From: Reichenbachiella versicolor
Lineage (GTDB): Bacteria; Bacteroidota; Bacteroidia; Cytophagales; Cyclobacteriaceae
Length of the DNA stretch: 64,000 nt
Assembly (NCBI RefSeq): GCF_003171675.1
Contig: NZ_QFZQ01000001.1
Span: forward strand, 248,001 to 312,000
Reading direction: 5' to 3'
Each line of letters opens with the position of its first letter. Position 1 is the first letter of the stretch. Made by a program: the position numbers and the translations under genes. This document shows positions 9,255 through 18,542 of this stretch, in pieces. The notes below the pieces were generated by a model. It had not been told where the DNA came from and ran no database searches. It saw only the letters and a program-made list of their open reading frames with translations.

Positions 9255-10196
9255 ATGTTATCAAGAGTAGCAGACAACCTATACTGGTTGGGTAGATATA
9301 TAGAGCGTTGTGAACAAATAAGCAGATATTTAAACATTCAATATTTCTCATCACTAGATACTGATTTTGAATTACAAAAGGAGATTGCACTCAAAAGTGT
9401 GGCTCATATGGTTGGTCTCGACACTGAGAACTATGATGACTATACTTTTGAAGAAGATATTTTAGTTTCGGTGGCGATGGACGATGAAGGGACAAACTCT
9501 ATTAAGTCCTGCGTGCACCATGCAAGAGAAAATGCAAGAGGCGCGAGGGACGTGATCTCCGTTGAACTCTGGAATGCGGTCAATAAATTTTACAGGTTTA
9601 TTCATGATTATCCTGAAGACTACTATAAAACGAAAGGGCTTTATGACTTTACACAGACTACCAATGAGCACTGTTCTATTATAAAAAATAAGATAGGGTC
9701 TTCTCTTTTACACGATCAGGTATGGGCATTTATAACTGCAGGATTGAATATAGAAAGGGCTACTCAGGTAAATAGAATGTTGCTTAGTAAGTTCAACGAT
9801 ATAGAAATGCTCACTGAACATAAGGCAACTAAATCTATTGAAAGTTTCCAATGGGCTATGATGCTCAAGTCGGTAGAAGGGTTTGATATGTTCAGGAGAG
9901 AGTACTCTCGCTTGCCAAATCAACAGGATGTATTAGAGTTTGTCGTGCTAAGTCTAAAATTTCCACGCTCTATTTCATATAATATCAATTCACTATGTGA
10001 GTATTTTAATCTAATTAGCAGAAGTAAGAATGTTGAAGAAAATAGTCTGGAATGGAGTGTTGGTAAAATGTCTCAATATTTGAAATACAAAACTATCGAT
10101 GAGATCAAGGATAAACCTGTAGAGTTTCTGATGGAAACACTAACCTATCTAAACGATCTTAATACGCTTCTGACAAAGTCATACTTAAACTATTAA
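9255..10196 (+). CDS. Alpha-E domain protein (stand-alone)
   Basis: This 313-residue, largely helical protein begins directly with the alpha-E signature (SRVADNLYWLGRYIERCE). It contains conserved helices such as NARGARDVISVELWNAVN and a C-terminal SLEWSVGKMSQYLKYK. COG2307 (DUF403) proteins almost always accompany COG2308 ATP-grasp ligases and transglutaminase-like proteins; their own biochemical role is unknown. It is the last gene of the cluster. A stretch of this gene (9771-9869) is duplicated as a relic at 100-198. Confidence 0.92.
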   Translation: MLSRVADNLYWLGRYIERCEQISRYLNIQYFSSLDTDFELQKEIALKSVAHMVGLDTENYDDYTFEEDILVSVAMDDEGTNSIKSCVHHARENARGARDVISVELWNAVNKFYRFIHDYPEDYYKTKGLYDFTQTTNEHCSIIKNKIGSSLLHDQVWAFITAGLNIERATQVNRMLLSKFNDIEMLTEHKATKSIESFQWAMMLKSVEGFDMFRREYSRLPNQQDVLEFVVLSLKFPRSISYNINSLCEYFNLISRSKNVEENSLEWSVGKMSQYLKYKTIDEIKDKPVEFLMETLTYLNDLNTLLTKSYLNY

Positions 10197-10682
10197 GAAT
10201 AGATATTTCTTTCAAAATTCGTTACTGATATCTATCTGAGTAAATTGTTCTTAACACTATTCTATGTAGAGGTTTCAGTGTTATTTAAGTTCTATTAATT
10301 ATCTATTATTTGACTCAGAGATAACATCAAACAGATGCTTAAGAGTATGTTTTTAGTTTATTGTTATCTCAAATGCATCAATTTTCACCTCTTTATTTAT
10401 AGATGTACGACCGTATATTGTTTTGATAAGGAGGGGGGTACTCTTATGATCGAGGGTGTGTCTAGTTCTAATATTCATGTTATCAGTACTCTATTTTTAT
10501 ATTAAAAGATGTTTTGTGGTTGAAAATCACAGGACAAGTATATGATTGATTATTGACTAGGGTTAAAAGACTACTTATCACCTGTAGGTAGGTCTTTGCA
10601 TATCTATTATGATAGACTTCGTATGGTTGTTCTGGATTGAGATCACGCAGAAACGAATGTATGAATGTTTAAATATTAGATT
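10197..10682. other. Intergenic region without recognisable gene
   Basis: This 486-bp gap lies between the alpha-E gene and the secreted repeat protein. I see no ORF with coding character, no strong terminator and no exact TAnnTTTG element. A purine-rich run (AGGAGGGGGG at about 10430) is the only compositional oddity. The promoter of the downstream gene must lie here but I cannot place it. Confidence 0.4.
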
Positions 10683-13292
10683 ATGAAAAGACTATTAACT
10701 CTTTTTGCGCTTCAGTGTATTTTTATCCCAACTCTTTTCGCGCAAAGTGTCTCTTACGTAGGGGCACCATTTACTCTGACAACCAACACTACAGAAACCA
10801 TTACCCTTAATTATGATGCAGGAGCAGGTAATGAAGCTACAGAGCTTTCTTTGGAACTTAGGTATTTGGAAAATTGGAGTACTATAAAAACAGGAGAATT
10901 GTCATGGACTACAAGAAGTAATTCAAACGAAGTAATAGCAGGAACTCAAACAGGAACCGCGACGGTGGATTTGAATTTGTCTGGAGCCATTCCAAAACTG
11001 GATCTACCAACAGACCCGACGCATAGAATCCAGTTTGTAGCAAGACTAAAATATATTCCAGTTGGAGGAGGTGCTGAAGCTACAAAAACAGGATTTAATA
11101 CAAATATTAATATCATAGAAAATGAAGGTATTACAGGGTTTTCTATTCCAGAAGAAGTAGAGCCAGCAAACATTGACGCTACCAATTTTACTGTTGATTT
11201 GGAAGTGCCCTTTGGAACTAGTTTAACTGCTTTAGTTCCAACTATTGATTTGTCTGATGGGGCTTCAGTATCTCCAAATACTGGTGTCGCACAAAATTTC
11301 ACAAATCCAGTTACATATTCTGTAACAACAACCGGAAGCCAGGATTGGACAGTAACTGTGACTGAAGCACCAGCTTCTACTGATGCTTCATTATCTGTAT
11401 TGACTACTAGTGTTGGTATGCTTTCTCCAGATTTTGCATCAGGTACTTTTTCCTATACAGTAGATCTACCATTTGGAACGACTGCGACACCGACCGTAAC
11501 AGCAACAGAAAATGATTCCAATGCGACATCAGATGTAGACGACGCATCGGATGTCACAAGTGGAACAGAATCGGATAGGACCACTACGGTAACTGTAACA
11601 GCAGAAGATGGTACAACTACTGAAGATTACACTATAGTATTTAATGTGCTTCCACCTTCTACTGATGCTACATTATCAGCGTTGTCATCGGGCTTAGGAA
11701 GCTTGGATCCAGTATTTGCCTCTGGTACTTTTTCCTATACCGTAGAGTTGCCATTCGGAACAACAGCAACGCCAACGGTAACAGCAACAGAGAATGATTC
11801 TAATGCGACTTCGGATGTCGACGATGCATCAGATGTGACAAGTGGAACAGAATCAGACAGGACTACTACGGTGACTGTGACCGCAGAAGATGGTACTACT
11901 ACTCAGGATTATACGATAGTATTTAATGTAGCAGCGGGAGCGACAGATGCTACATTATCAGCGTTGTCAACGGGTTTAGGAAGCTTGGATCCAGTATTTG
12001 TCTCTGGTACTTTTTCTTACACCGTAGAGTTGCCCTTTGGAACAACAGCAACGCCAACCATAACAGCAACAGAGAATGATTCTAATGCGACTTCGGATGT
12101 CGACGATGCATCAGATGTGACAAGTGGAACAGAATCAGATAGAACCACTACAGTGACTGTAACCGCAGAAGATGGTACCACTACTCAGGATTATACTATA
12201 GTATTTAATGTAGCGGCAGGAGCGACAGATGCTACCTTGTCAGCGTTGTCAACGGATTTAGGAAGCTTGGATCCAGTATTTGCCTCTGGTACTTTTTCTT
12301 ACACCGTAGAGTTACCATTTGGAACGACTGCGACACCAACCGTAACAGCCACGGAAAATGATTCTAATGCGACTTCGGATGTCGACGATGCATCAGATGT
12401 GACAAGTGGAACAGAATCAGATAGAACCACAACAGTGACTGTAACCGCAGAAGATGGTACCACTACTCAGGATTATACTATAGTATTTAATGTAGCAGCA
12501 GGAGCGACAGATGCTACCTTGTCAGGATTATCAACAGACTTAGGAAGCTTGAATCCAGTATTTGCCTCTAGTACTTTTTCTTACACCGTAGAGTTACCAT
12601 TCGGAACGACAGCAACGCCAACTGTAACAGCCACGGAAAATGATTCTAATGCGACTTCGGATGTAGACAATGCATCAGATGTGACAAGTGGAACAGAATC
12701 AGATAGGACTACTACCGTAACTGTGACAGCAGAGGATGGTACCACTACTCAGGATTATACGATAGTATTTAGTGTGCTTCCAGCTTCTACAGATGCCACT
12801 TTATCAATGATAACATTGGATGAAGGTACATTAGATCCTGAGTTTGACGCAGCGACTAAGATGTATTCAGTTCAACTTCCTGCAGGTACTACAGCAGTGC
12901 CAACAGTGACAGCAACTGCAAGTGACGCAAATTCAACTAAATTAATAACTGATGCGACTGATCTGACAGGTGATGAAGCAGCTAGAACTACTACCATTGT
13001 AGTAACTGCTCAAGATGGTTCTTCTACAGAAACTTATACAATAGTATTTGAGCTAGAGGAAGCTACAGGTATTAGTGAAAACTTAGCAACTCTATCAATT
13101 TACCCTAATCCATCAATAGGTAATATTAGTTTGGAAGGTGTAGTGGTAGGGACTAATGTAGTAGTTTCTTCACTAGACGGACAGATAGTATTCCAAGGAG
13201 GATATACTGGAAGTATTGAATTAGAAAATGTGACTCCAGGGTTATATGTCGTCAAAATAGAAGGTTACATCGGTAAAGTTTTGATTAAGTAA
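10683..13292 (+). CDS. Secreted T9SS protein with six cadherin-like beta-sandwich repeats
   Basis: This 869-residue protein starts with a Sec signal peptide (MKRLLTLFALQ... to FAQS). It has a unique N-terminal beta-rich region and a divergent Ig-like domain (about residues 150-230). Next come six 94-residue repeats resembling the cadherin-like beta-sandwich family (PF12733), each with a core like FSYTVELPFGTTATPTVTA and ending DYTIVFNV. The C-terminus (PNPSIGNISLEG ... GLYVVKIEG ... GKVLIK) is a type A T9SS sorting domain, so the protein should be exported and anchored or released at the cell surface. The first five repeats are almost identical and the sixth is divergent. Probably a structural or adhesive surface protein; no catalytic domain is visible. 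Confidence 0.88.
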   Translation: MKRLLTLFALQCIFIPTLFAQSVSYVGAPFTLTTNTTETITLNYDAGAGNEATELSLELRYLENWSTIKTGELSWTTRSNSNEVIAGTQTGTATVDLNLSGAIPKLDLPTDPTHRIQFVARLKYIPVGGGAEATKTGFNTNINIIENEGITGFSIPEEVEPANIDATNFTVDLEVPFGTSLTALVPTIDLSDGASVSPNTGVAQNFTNPVTYSVTTTGSQDWTVTVTEAPASTDASLSVLTTSVGMLSPDFASGTFSYTVDLPFGTTATPTVTATENDSNATSDVDDASDVTSGTESDRTTTVTVTAEDGTTTEDYTIVFNVLPPSTDATLSALSSGLGSLDPVFASGTFSYTVELPFGTTATPTVTATENDSNATSDVDDASDVTSGTESDRTTTVTVTAEDGTTTQDYTIVFNVAAGATDATLSALSTGLGSLDPVFVSGTFSYTVELPFGTTATPTITATENDSNATSDVDDASDVTSGTESDRTTTVTVTAEDGTTTQDYTIVFNVAAGATDATLSALSTDLGSLDPVFASGTFSYTVELPFGTTATPTVTATENDSNATSDVDDASDVTSGTESDRTTTVTVTAEDGTTTQDYTIVFNVAAGATDATLSGLSTDLGSLNPVFASSTFSYTVELPFGTTATPTVTATENDSNATSDVDNASDVTSGTESDRTTTVTVTAEDGTTTQDYTIVFSVLPASTDATLSMITLDEGTLDPEFDAATKMYSVQLPAGTTAVPTVTATASDANSTKLITDATDLTGDEAARTTTIVVTAQDGSSTETYTIVFELEEATGISENLATLSIYPNPSIGNISLEGVVVGTNVVVSSLDGQIVFQGGYTGSIELENVTPGLYVVKIEGYIGKVLIK
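11376..13067 (+). repeat. Six in-frame tandem repeats of exactly 282 bp
   Basis: Repeat starts fall at 11376, 11658, 11940, 12222, 12504 and 12786, each 282 bp (94 codons) apart. Copies 1-5 share long near-identical DNA stretches (for example the block coding NDSNATSDVDDASDVTSG). Copy 6 has the same length but a very different sequence. The pattern indicates repeated duplication or gene conversion among copies 1-5 and predicts copy-number variation between strains. Confidence 0.95.
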
Positions 13293-13307
13293 ATTTTTAT
13301 CTAAAGC

Positions 13308-13388
<81 letters not shown>

Positions 13389-13412
13389 TTATCTTAAAGT
13401 ATACATAGTGTC

Positions 13413-14465
13413 TTAATCAGATGATACAGGTGAATAGGAAGGATCACCTGAAAAGCTGGAATCCTTTTTTTCTTTCTTATGCTTTAACAATGCCTTACCT
13501 CGTTGCCATACATTTTTTCGTTTCAGTCCTAAAGTTTCTCCTACTTCCTGTGCCAATTGAGGTGTTCTTAAGTAGCCAAAGGACTTATGAGCGTTATTCG
13601 TTACCCAGTCTTTATAATCATTGTCAACAATAACATCAACTGGCATTATACCATGTTTGTTAGGCGAATAATATGATGCTAGGTTGTTGAAAACTGCAAA
13701 ATGATCTTCAGGATCAGAGTAGTTCAACCATTTATGAACACAGTTGGGAGTGGGAAGAAGAGTATCTTCCTTATAGTCCCATTTGTGATCTCTAGCCATC
13801 TTCTCCCTTACCACTGGCAACCCAATAGGAGAGCCAAATGAAATAAAAGACTCAATTTCATATTGCTCTGGAAGCTGAGAAAGCACGTCATAAGCAATTA
13901 ATGAGCCCATGCTATGAGCCAATATTATAATTCTTTTGTCTTTATGTTTTCTAAGTAGATAAAGTAGGCGCTGTCTGACCTTTTGTTTGACAGCTTTCAT
14001 TTCTAATTTTTCTTCAGCGCTTTCATCGCTATTGAAATAGGCGTCCAAATCCTTGAATGAAGCTTTTACTACCATATCAAATAGAACCTCATAGTTTGCC
14101 AGTCCATTTCTACTCAAGAATATTGTCTCCTTGATACGGTCATAAGCGAGTTTCCAGTAGTGCCAAAAAGTATGCCTGATTTTAGGAGAAGGAATAGGCT
14201 CAGGGATGTAAGGTTCCTCTATATGCAATTCATGATTTGGATCTTTGATTCTAGGGTTTAGTGGCTTTTTATACATTAGATCAGCCCAATAAGCCATTTC
14301 AAATTTAAAGTGACTTGGAGCCCCATCGATTTTTTTTAAACCCTCTGTCAAGGAGTTTTTCCACCACCTTCGCAATAAAGATTTGCTTGGCTTATTATCT
14401 AGTCCATGGACACCAATAACAATTGTCGCTCCTTTCTTTCTAAATATGCGCTTGAGTATTCCCAT
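13413..14465 (-). CDS. Alpha/beta-hydrolase (lipase/esterase-like)
   Basis: This 350-residue protein has the nucleophile elbow AHSMGS within IIILAHSMGSLIAYDVL, an N-terminal oxyanion-type strand (IVIGVHGLDNKP) and a C-terminal DPEDHFAVF segment that may carry the acid and base residues. No signal peptide is present, so it is probably cytoplasmic. The C-terminal 40 residues are Lys- and Ser-rich. It is convergent with the T9SS gene and lies upstream of, and divergent from, the phosphoesterase operon. The substrate is not predictable; lipase and carboxylesterase are the main options. Confidence 0.75.
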   Translation of the reverse strand: MGILKRIFRKKGATIVIGVHGLDNKPSKSLLRRWWKNSLTEGLKKIDGAPSHFKFEMAYWADLMYKKPLNPRIKDPNHELHIEEPYIPEPIPSPKIRHTFWHYWKLAYDRIKETIFLSRNGLANYEVLFDMVVKASFKDLDAYFNSDESAEEKLEMKAVKQKVRQRLLYLLRKHKDKRIIILAHSMGSLIAYDVLSQLPEQYEIESFISFGSPIGLPVVREKMARDHKWDYKEDTLLPTPNCVHKWLNYSDPEDHFAVFNNLASYYSPNKHGIMPVDVIVDNDYKDWVTNNAHKSFGYLRTPQLAQEVGETLGLKRKNVWQRGKALLKHKKEKKDSSFSGDPSYSPVSSD

Positions 14466-14750
14466 TTTACTTTACCATAATATGATTTTACCCCATATAG
14501 AGTAAAATAAGCTGTGTTAACCCATGTTTTTTATCCGACAGTTGCCGAAAAAACTCATTTAAGGCTATTAGACGATTATTTGGAAGTTACTCTGCAAAAC
14601 GAGTAATTGTATTGTGATGTTATCTGATTTCGATGAATGGGTGGGTTTTCTTCAAAGAAACTTAACAATCATTCGATAGGAGTAATCTAAATGTAACCTC
14701 ACCTCAACCATGAAGTAATAACTAACTGTCAACTTTGTAAGAAAAAAACT

Positions 14751-14921
14751 ATGCAAATATCCAGCACAAACCTAGACATTAGACAAAGCTTGAAATCTTC
14801 TTCTCACAGTTATAAACACAAACATACGCTAGACGTGGTGATAAAGGAATCTGTGCAGGACATCATATTCTTTATAGAAATGAAGTTCTTCAAGCCTTTG
14901 TGGTCGCCATTTAAAGCGTAA
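14751..14921 (+). CDS. Small protein of 56 residues, unknown function
   Basis: ATG 14751 to TAA 14919-14921 encodes a 56-residue basic, His/Lys-rich peptide (SSSHSYKHKHTLDVVIKES, then DIIFFIEMKFFKPLW). It has no signal peptide and only a weak hydrophobic patch near residues 38-44. The stop lies 5 bp before the phosphoesterase start codon, so it may be the first cistron of that operon or a leader peptide. The 460-bp gap 14466-14926 holds nothing else I recognise. No family is recognised. Confidence 0.4.
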   Translation: MQISSTNLDIRQSLKSSSHSYKHKHTLDVVIKESVQDIIFFIEMKFFKPLWSPFKA

Positions 14922-14926
14922 TGTAA

Positions 14927-15811
14927 ATGACAGAGAATTCACAAGGAAAAGGCAAGAGAAAAGTAGATCTTTTGGTTATCTCGGATGTTCATTTGGGCAT
15001 GTATGGGTGTAGGGCCAAAGAGCTATTGAACTACCTAAAGAGTATTCAACCTAAAGAAGTTATCCTCAATGGGGATATTATTGATATATGGCAGTTCAGT
15101 AAAAGGTACTGGCCCAAAAGTCATATGAAGGTAGTTAGTCACCTTTTCAAGTGGATGTCTAAAGGGATTAAGATTACCTATATCACGGGGAATCATGACG
15201 AAATGCTTCGAAAGTTCGAAGGGTTCAGTGTTGGCTCATTTGAACTTCAAAATAAAATGACCTTAAATCTTGATGGTCAAAAGGCGTGGGTTTTTCATGG
15301 TGATGTATTTGATGTGACCATGCAACACTCTAGATGGTTGACCAAGTTGGGAGCCATTGGTTATGATGCGCTCATTTTGATAAATCAAGTAGTTAATTTC
15401 TTCAGTGAGAAGTTCGGTGGAGCTAGGATTTCTTTATCCAAGAGAGTAAAAAATAGCGTCAAAGGCGCTGTTAAATTTATTAATCAATTTGAGGAAGTTG
15501 CTACAGATATCGCCGCAGAAAATGGCTTTGATTATGTGATTTGTGGTCATATTCATCATCCAGAAATGAAGGAATATGAAACTCAACATGGGAAAGTGAA
15601 ATATCTCAATAGTGGAGATTGGATAGAAAACCTTTCTTCTCTCGAGTATCATAAAGGGAAATGGTCTCTATATCAATACCATGACGAAGACTTCGATGAA
15701 GAGACCTCTGAAGAAATGGCTGAAAAGGATTTAGATAATCTATCGGAAAAAACACCAAAGGAGCTGTTCGGCAAGATGCTCCAAGATATGTACATAAAAG
15801 ATAAGAGTTGA
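14927..15811 (+). CDS. Calcineurin-like metallophosphoesterase, LpxH-related
   Basis: This 294-residue protein shows the metallophosphoesterase motifs in order: DVHLG (Asp20, His22), GDIIDIWQF, GNHDE, HGDVFD and GHIHHPEM. Spacing and the ISDVHLG...GDIIDIW pattern resemble UDP-2,3-diacylglucosamine pyrophosphatases (LpxH family) of lipid A synthesis. Bacteroidota often carry more than one such paralogue, so the substrate is uncertain. A Glu/Asp-rich C-terminal tail (about residues 260-285) follows the domain. The stop overlaps the TTG start of the glycosyltransferase gene. Confidence 0.85.
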   Translation: MTENSQGKGKRKVDLLVISDVHLGMYGCRAKELLNYLKSIQPKEVILNGDIIDIWQFSKRYWPKSHMKVVSHLFKWMSKGIKITYITGNHDEMLRKFEGFSVGSFELQNKMTLNLDGQKAWVFHGDVFDVTMQHSRWLTKLGAIGYDALILINQVVNFFSEKFGGARISLSKRVKNSVKGAVKFINQFEEVATDIAAENGFDYVICGHIHHPEMKEYETQHGKVKYLNSGDWIENLSSLEYHKGKWSLYQYHDEDFDEETSEEMAEKDLDNLSEKTPKELFGKMLQDMYIKDKS

Positions 15812-16854
15812 AGGTTTTATACGCCATACAAGGGACAGGCAATGGCCATTTAAGTAGAGCGAAGGATGTAATTCCTGCACTAATGAAGCGTGTCAATGTA
15901 GATGTAATGATTAGTGGAATACAAGCTGATCTTGATTTGCCATTTCCAATAAAATATAGATATCATGGACTCAGTTTCATATTTGGCAAAAATGGAGGCG
16001 TGGATGTTTGGGATACTTTTAAAAAAAATAAAACCAAAAGGCTTATAAATGAAATTAGGTCTTGCCCTGTGCAGGATTACGACTTAGTGATTAATGATTT
16101 TGAACCCGTTAGTGCTTGGGCATGTAAGATTAAAGGAGTAAAATGTATTTCACTGAGCCATCAGGCCTCTTTACGATCCAAAAATGTTCCTAAACCTGAT
16201 CATATAGACTGGATGGGATCTTTGGTTCTGAAGTATTATGCTCCTTGTCATGATTATTATAGCTTTCATTTTAAGCAATACGATGAGCAGATGTTTACAC
16301 CTGTAATTAGAAGTGAGGTTCGTGAACAAGAGATTGTAGAGAAAGATCATTATACGGTTTACCTACCAGCATACGGAGATAAAAAGATAATTAAAGTTCT
16401 ATCCGAAATTTCAGGAGCCAACTGGCATGTGTTTTCAAAGCATAGTGACAAAGCTTATCAAGTTAAGAATGTAAAAATAGAGCCAGTAAATGGTACTAAA
16501 TTTGGTGAGAGCTTGGCTTCAAGTAAGGGGGTTCTTTGTGGAGCTGGGTTTGAAACGCCAGCAGAGGCATTGTTTCTTGAAAAGAAACTGATGGTAGTTC
16601 CGATGAAAAAGCAATACGAGCAGCATTTCAATGCAGAGGGGCTAAGAGATTTGGGAGTGCCTGTGATAAAAAAACTAAGCAAGAAACAAGTAGATAAAAT
16701 AAAGAAGTGGGTAAAGAAAGGAAAGAAGATCGAAGTGTCTTTCCCAGATCAAACGCAGTTTATAATTGATGAACTACTTACCACTCATATCACAACATTG
16801 GGAGAAGAGATCAAAAAGATGGAGATCTCATTACCAATTTTTAAACAAGCATAA
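15808..16854 (+). CDS. GT-B glycosyltransferase (MurG/GT28-like)
   Basis: This 348-residue protein begins KVLYAIQGTGNGHLSRA, a Gly-rich nucleotide-sugar-transferase N-terminus. It has a C-terminal donor-site segment (LCGAGFETPAEALFLEKKLMV) typical of GT28/COG1819 enzymes. The TTG start at 15808 overlaps the upstream TGA by 4 bp, so translation is coupled to the phosphoesterase. This phosphoesterase-glycosyltransferase pair points to cell-envelope glycolipid metabolism. The acceptor is unknown. Confidence 0.78.
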   Translation: MKVLYAIQGTGNGHLSRAKDVIPALMKRVNVDVMISGIQADLDLPFPIKYRYHGLSFIFGKNGGVDVWDTFKKNKTKRLINEIRSCPVQDYDLVINDFEPVSAWACKIKGVKCISLSHQASLRSKNVPKPDHIDWMGSLVLKYYAPCHDYYSFHFKQYDEQMFTPVIRSEVREQEIVEKDHYTVYLPAYGDKKIIKVLSEISGANWHVFSKHSDKAYQVKNVKIEPVNGTKFGESLASSKGVLCGAGFETPAEALFLEKKLMVVPMKKQYEQHFNAEGLRDLGVPVIKKLSKKQVDKIKKWVKKGKKIEVSFPDQTQFIIDELLTTHITTLGEEIKKMEISLPIFKQA

Positions 16855-16857
16855 ATA

Positions 16858-18231
16858 GTGAAATTTACCAAGGACGATTTTGGAGATGACTTCAGTTGGG
16901 GCGTCTCTACTGCGGCATATCAAATAGAAGGAGCATATCAAACCGATGGAAAGGGATTATCCATTTGGGATACCTTTTCCAATGGTGCAGGTAAAATTGA
17001 TGATAAATCAAATGCCAATGTAGGTTGTAATCACTATGAGCATTATAAGGAAGATGTGAGCATTATGAATAAGCTCAATATTCCAAATTATAGAATGTCC
17101 TTTGCTTGGTCAAGAATTCTTCCTAATGGAATAGGTCAAGCGAACCAAAAAGGAATGGATTTCTATGACCGTCTGATAGATGAATGCTTGGAGAAAGGGA
17201 TTACACCTTGGGTTACCTTATATCATTGGGATTTGCCTCAAGTACTCGAAGATAAAGGGGGGTGGACCAATAGAGATGTTCTGTCTTGGTTTGAAGAATA
17301 TACTGTTCATTGTGTACGTGGTTTTGGAGATAGAATCAAAAACTGGATGGTCCTGAATGAACCAATGGTTTTTACAGGTGCAGGTTATTTCTTAGGTTAT
17401 CACGCGCCAGGTAGAAGAGGTATGGGCAATTTTATTCCTGCTATGCATCACGCCACCTTAGCTCAAAGCTTAGGAGGAAGACTAATTCGACACGAACTGC
17501 CAGAAGCTAAAATAGGGACAACATTCTCTTGCTCTCATATAGATCCAAGATCAGAAGATAAGAAAGATATACAAGCAGCTAAGCGTATAGATGCACTCTT
17601 GAATAGATTATATATCGAACCAGCCATAGGTCTAGGCTATCCTGTGGAAGACCTACCTATTGCCAATAGAGTCGAAGATTACTTGAAGCCAGATGATGAA
17701 GCAAATATGCCTTTTGATTTTGATTTTATAGGAATTCAAAACTATACCAGAGAAGTTGTTAAGCATGCTTGGTTCGTTCCCTATCTTCAGGCTCAACTCG
17801 TAAAAGCAGAAGATAGAGATGTGAAGAATATGACCACAATGGGTTGGGAAGTCTATCCGAAGTCAATCTACAATATGCTCAAGAAATATAATGAGTATGG
17901 TAAAATCAAAGAATTTATCATTACCGAAAATGGAGCGGCGTTTGAAGATGAAGTGATTGATGGGAAGGTTGCAGATCAAGATCGGGTCAAATACTTACAG
18001 TCTTATCTATATGAAGTTTTAAGAGCTAAGAAGAAGGGTATTAATGTTACTGGATATTTTTTATGGACATTGATGGACAATTTTGAGTGGGCTGAAGGAT
18101 ATACCCAGAAGTTCGGAATAGTTCATACAGATATTGAAACACAGAAAAGAATTATCAAAGACTCAGGGTATTGGTATTCTAGATTTCTTAAATCTAGCAT
18201 TGTTCACCATATGGTGGAGGAATTGGTATAA
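16858..18231 (+). CDS. Glycoside hydrolase family 1 beta-glucosidase
   Basis: This 457-residue protein has the family GH1 hallmarks: the N-terminal FSWGVSTAAYQIEG motif, acid/base Glu168 in LNEP and nucleophile Glu357 in ITENGA. C-terminal sugar-binding residues lie around WTLMDNFEWAEGY. There is no signal peptide, so it should act in the cytoplasm on beta-glucosides or beta-galactosides. GTG 16858 starts 3 bp after the preceding stop, placing it in one operon with the phosphoesterase and glycosyltransferase. A GH1 enzyme in that operon is unusual and may point to turnover of a glycolipid. Confidence 0.92.
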   Translation: MKFTKDDFGDDFSWGVSTAAYQIEGAYQTDGKGLSIWDTFSNGAGKIDDKSNANVGCNHYEHYKEDVSIMNKLNIPNYRMSFAWSRILPNGIGQANQKGMDFYDRLIDECLEKGITPWVTLYHWDLPQVLEDKGGWTNRDVLSWFEEYTVHCVRGFGDRIKNWMVLNEPMVFTGAGYFLGYHAPGRRGMGNFIPAMHHATLAQSLGGRLIRHELPEAKIGTTFSCSHIDPRSEDKKDIQAAKRIDALLNRLYIEPAIGLGYPVEDLPIANRVEDYLKPDDEANMPFDFDFIGIQNYTREVVKHAWFVPYLQAQLVKAEDRDVKNMTTMGWEVYPKSIYNMLKKYNEYGKIKEFIITENGAAFEDEVIDGKVADQDRVKYLQSYLYEVLRAKKKGINVTGYFLWTLMDNFEWAEGYTQKFGIVHTDIETQKRIIKDSGYWYSRFLKSSIVHHMVEELV

Positions 18232-18542
18232 AATCAAAAGCTACAAGAAATGAAGCTTTCCGACCCAAGGGTAAGGGATATCTTTAGAGTTTTATCTCTA
18301 ATCGACCCAAGGAAAGGGCAGGGAATTAAACCTTAAGGGCTATCGCCATGCGATTAAATTCGACTCGTAGTTTTATGTTTCAAGATAGAAGTTAAATTCT
18401 TGTGAAATCTCAAATACAACTCTTGATTGAAGCTTAATTCATACCTAAGGATTGAATAACATATGTAATCTATATTTGAATTGTACGAAAGATTGCACTG
18501 GACGGTACGGTCACTGTCATCCGAATCTGATAGTTTTGAGCC
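18232..18542. other. Intergenic region with a 10-bp direct repeat
   Basis: This 311-bp gap precedes apt. CGACCCAAGG occurs twice, at 18261 and 18303, each followed by a purine-rich AAGGG-containing stretch. TAGTTTTG, which matches the -7 consensus, ends at 18538, only 4 bp before the apt ATG. If used, it would give a nearly leaderless mRNA. I see no riboswitch fold I can name. Confidence 0.35.

Noticed and set aside
11376-13067. Regularly spaced repeats that could be mistaken for a repeat array or CRISPR
   Set aside because: The 282-bp units are in frame inside one open reading frame and encode beta-sandwich domains.
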